From positions 64,001 to 111,732 of the IMG/VR virus record IMGVR_UViG_3300012964_000001: a stretch of DNA of 47,732 bases; one strand, given 5' to 3'. This DNA comes from a virus. The position numbers were made by a program, and so were the translations under genes. The notes beneath the pieces were generated by a model. It worked only from the letters and a program-made list of their open reading frames with translations. It searched no databases and had not been told where the DNA came from. Position 1 is the first letter of the stretch. The number at the start of each line of letters is the position of its first letter. Positions 47,130-47,732 of this stretch are shown here, piece by piece.

Positions 47130-47732
47130 ATGCTCATTATCTCTAAATACCCCGGAATCTGTTCCGTCTGTCACCGAGCCATCGATCCCGGAGACCGAAT
47201 CGAGTGGACGCGCGGCCAGCGAGCCGTCCAGCACGCTGAATGTTCGTCCGACGGACGCAAGGCCGCCGAGGCCGCCGAGGCATCCCGAGCGACCGACGCG
47301 GCCATCGAAGTCCCGGCACCGTCAGGTCGCGAATACCTACCGTTCCAACGGGCCGGAATCGCCTACGCGTCCAAGCGCGCCGGAACCCTCCTAGCCGACG
47401 AGATGGGGCTCGGAAAGACGATCCAGGCCATCGGCCTGATTAACTCCGACCCGTCGCTCGAGCACATTTTGGTCGTCTGTCCGAAATCCCTGACCCTGAA
47501 CTGGGAGCGCGAGCTCCGCCGGTGGCTGGTCCGACGGGACCTTCACGTGAGCCGCTCGCCCGCGAGCCCGGTCGGCATCCGGATCGTGGGCTTCGACCAA
47601 GCCATCGGCCTAGTCGAGACGAAGCAGCCGGCTCCGGGCGCGGTTGGCCGACCCGATCGCTATGGCCGGTGTTATCGACCGAAGCCGACCAAGGTCGCGC
47701 ATCCGGTCCCGTCGCTTGACCGGGATTGGGAC
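47130..47732 (+). CDS. SNF2-type helicase with N-terminal zinc finger (3' end outside window)
   Basis: The visible 201 residues begin with a small zinc finger (C11-x2-C14 ... H35-x2-C38), then an Ala/Glu linker. The helicase core follows with YLPFQRAGIAYA (Q-motif region), LLADEMGLGKT at 88-97 (Walker A, motif I), and HILVVCPKSLTLNWERELRR (motif Ia). The DEAH box and later motifs lie past the edge. SNF2 ATPases in phages act in DNA replication, recombination or repair. The leader has CA-rich sequence and no ribosome site. Confidence 0.85.
   Translation, partial: MLIISKYPGICSVCHRAIDPGDRIEWTRGQRAVQHAECSSDGRKAAEAAEASRATDAAIEVPAPSGREYLPFQRAGIAYASKRAGTLLADEMGLGKTIQAIGLINSDPSLEHILVVCPKSLTLNWERELRRWLVRRDLHVSRSPASPVGIRIVGFDQAIGLVETKQPAPGAVGRPDRYGRCYRPKPTKVAHPVPSLDRDWD

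Overview
The window is a long stretch of a GC-rich tailed dsDNA phage (Caudoviricetes) with a contractile, myovirus-type tail. Evidence is a near-complete virion module: terminase, portal, head-morphogenesis protein, scaffold-like protein, capsid protein, sheath, tube, tape measure, hub, spike, wedge and fibre genes. Several parts resemble the Mu/FluMu style (gp28-like terminase, F-like head protein, gp46/47/48-like baseplate order). No transposase, integrase, repressor or rRNA is visible, so lifestyle and host are open. The host is probably diderm, since two predicted lipoproteins are encoded.

Layout. About 1 to 44.9 kb is almost entirely minus strand and reads right to left. 44.9-42.1 kb: small early-type genes, a DUF559 endonuclease, tRNA-Pro(UGG), tRNA-Ser(UGA) and small basic Gly-rich proteins. 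42.1-39.3 kb: a PAPS-reductase-fold/ParB-fold pair (IbrA/IbrB-like), probable small terminase and a bacterioferritin. 39.2-35.3 kb: two unknowns, large terminase and portal. 35.3-28.2 kb: head genes and connectors. 28.2-20.3 kb: tail terminator, sheath, tube, frameshifted tail assembly chaperone, first J-like protein, tape measure and LysM protein. 20.3-14.8 kb: hub, spike, wedge, J-like and tail-protein-I-like genes, interrupted by one plus-strand lipoprotein gene. 14.8-1.5 kb: a large adhesin region with paralogous fibres, two collagen-like proteins, a glycosyltransferase/methyltransferase fusion, beta-helix fibres and a split beta-propeller fibre. 1.4-0 kb: a probable lysis or envelope cassette. 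To the right of 44.95 kb transcription turns plus strand, with small genes and the start of an SNF2-type helicase that leaves the window.

The most interesting signals are these. (1) A canonical -1 frameshift cassette (T TTT TTA, 7-nt spacer, 10-bp hairpin) lies at the end of a tail-fibre gene and would fuse it to a downstream frame that has no credible start of its own. (2) A second -1 cassette (G GGA AAA plus hairpin) lies in the tail-assembly chaperone. (3) Eight copies of a 20-bp dyad, CYATKVC-N6-GKYATGG with one variant, lie in the divergent control region and 20-23 nt upstream of four right-arm start codons. (4) A bacterioferritin with intact ferroxidase ligands but no haem-ligand Met sits between the terminase subunits. 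(5) A 23-bp sequence is shared by the leaders of the large terminase and scaffold genes.

All calls come from reading the sequence and recalled family features. No database search was run.
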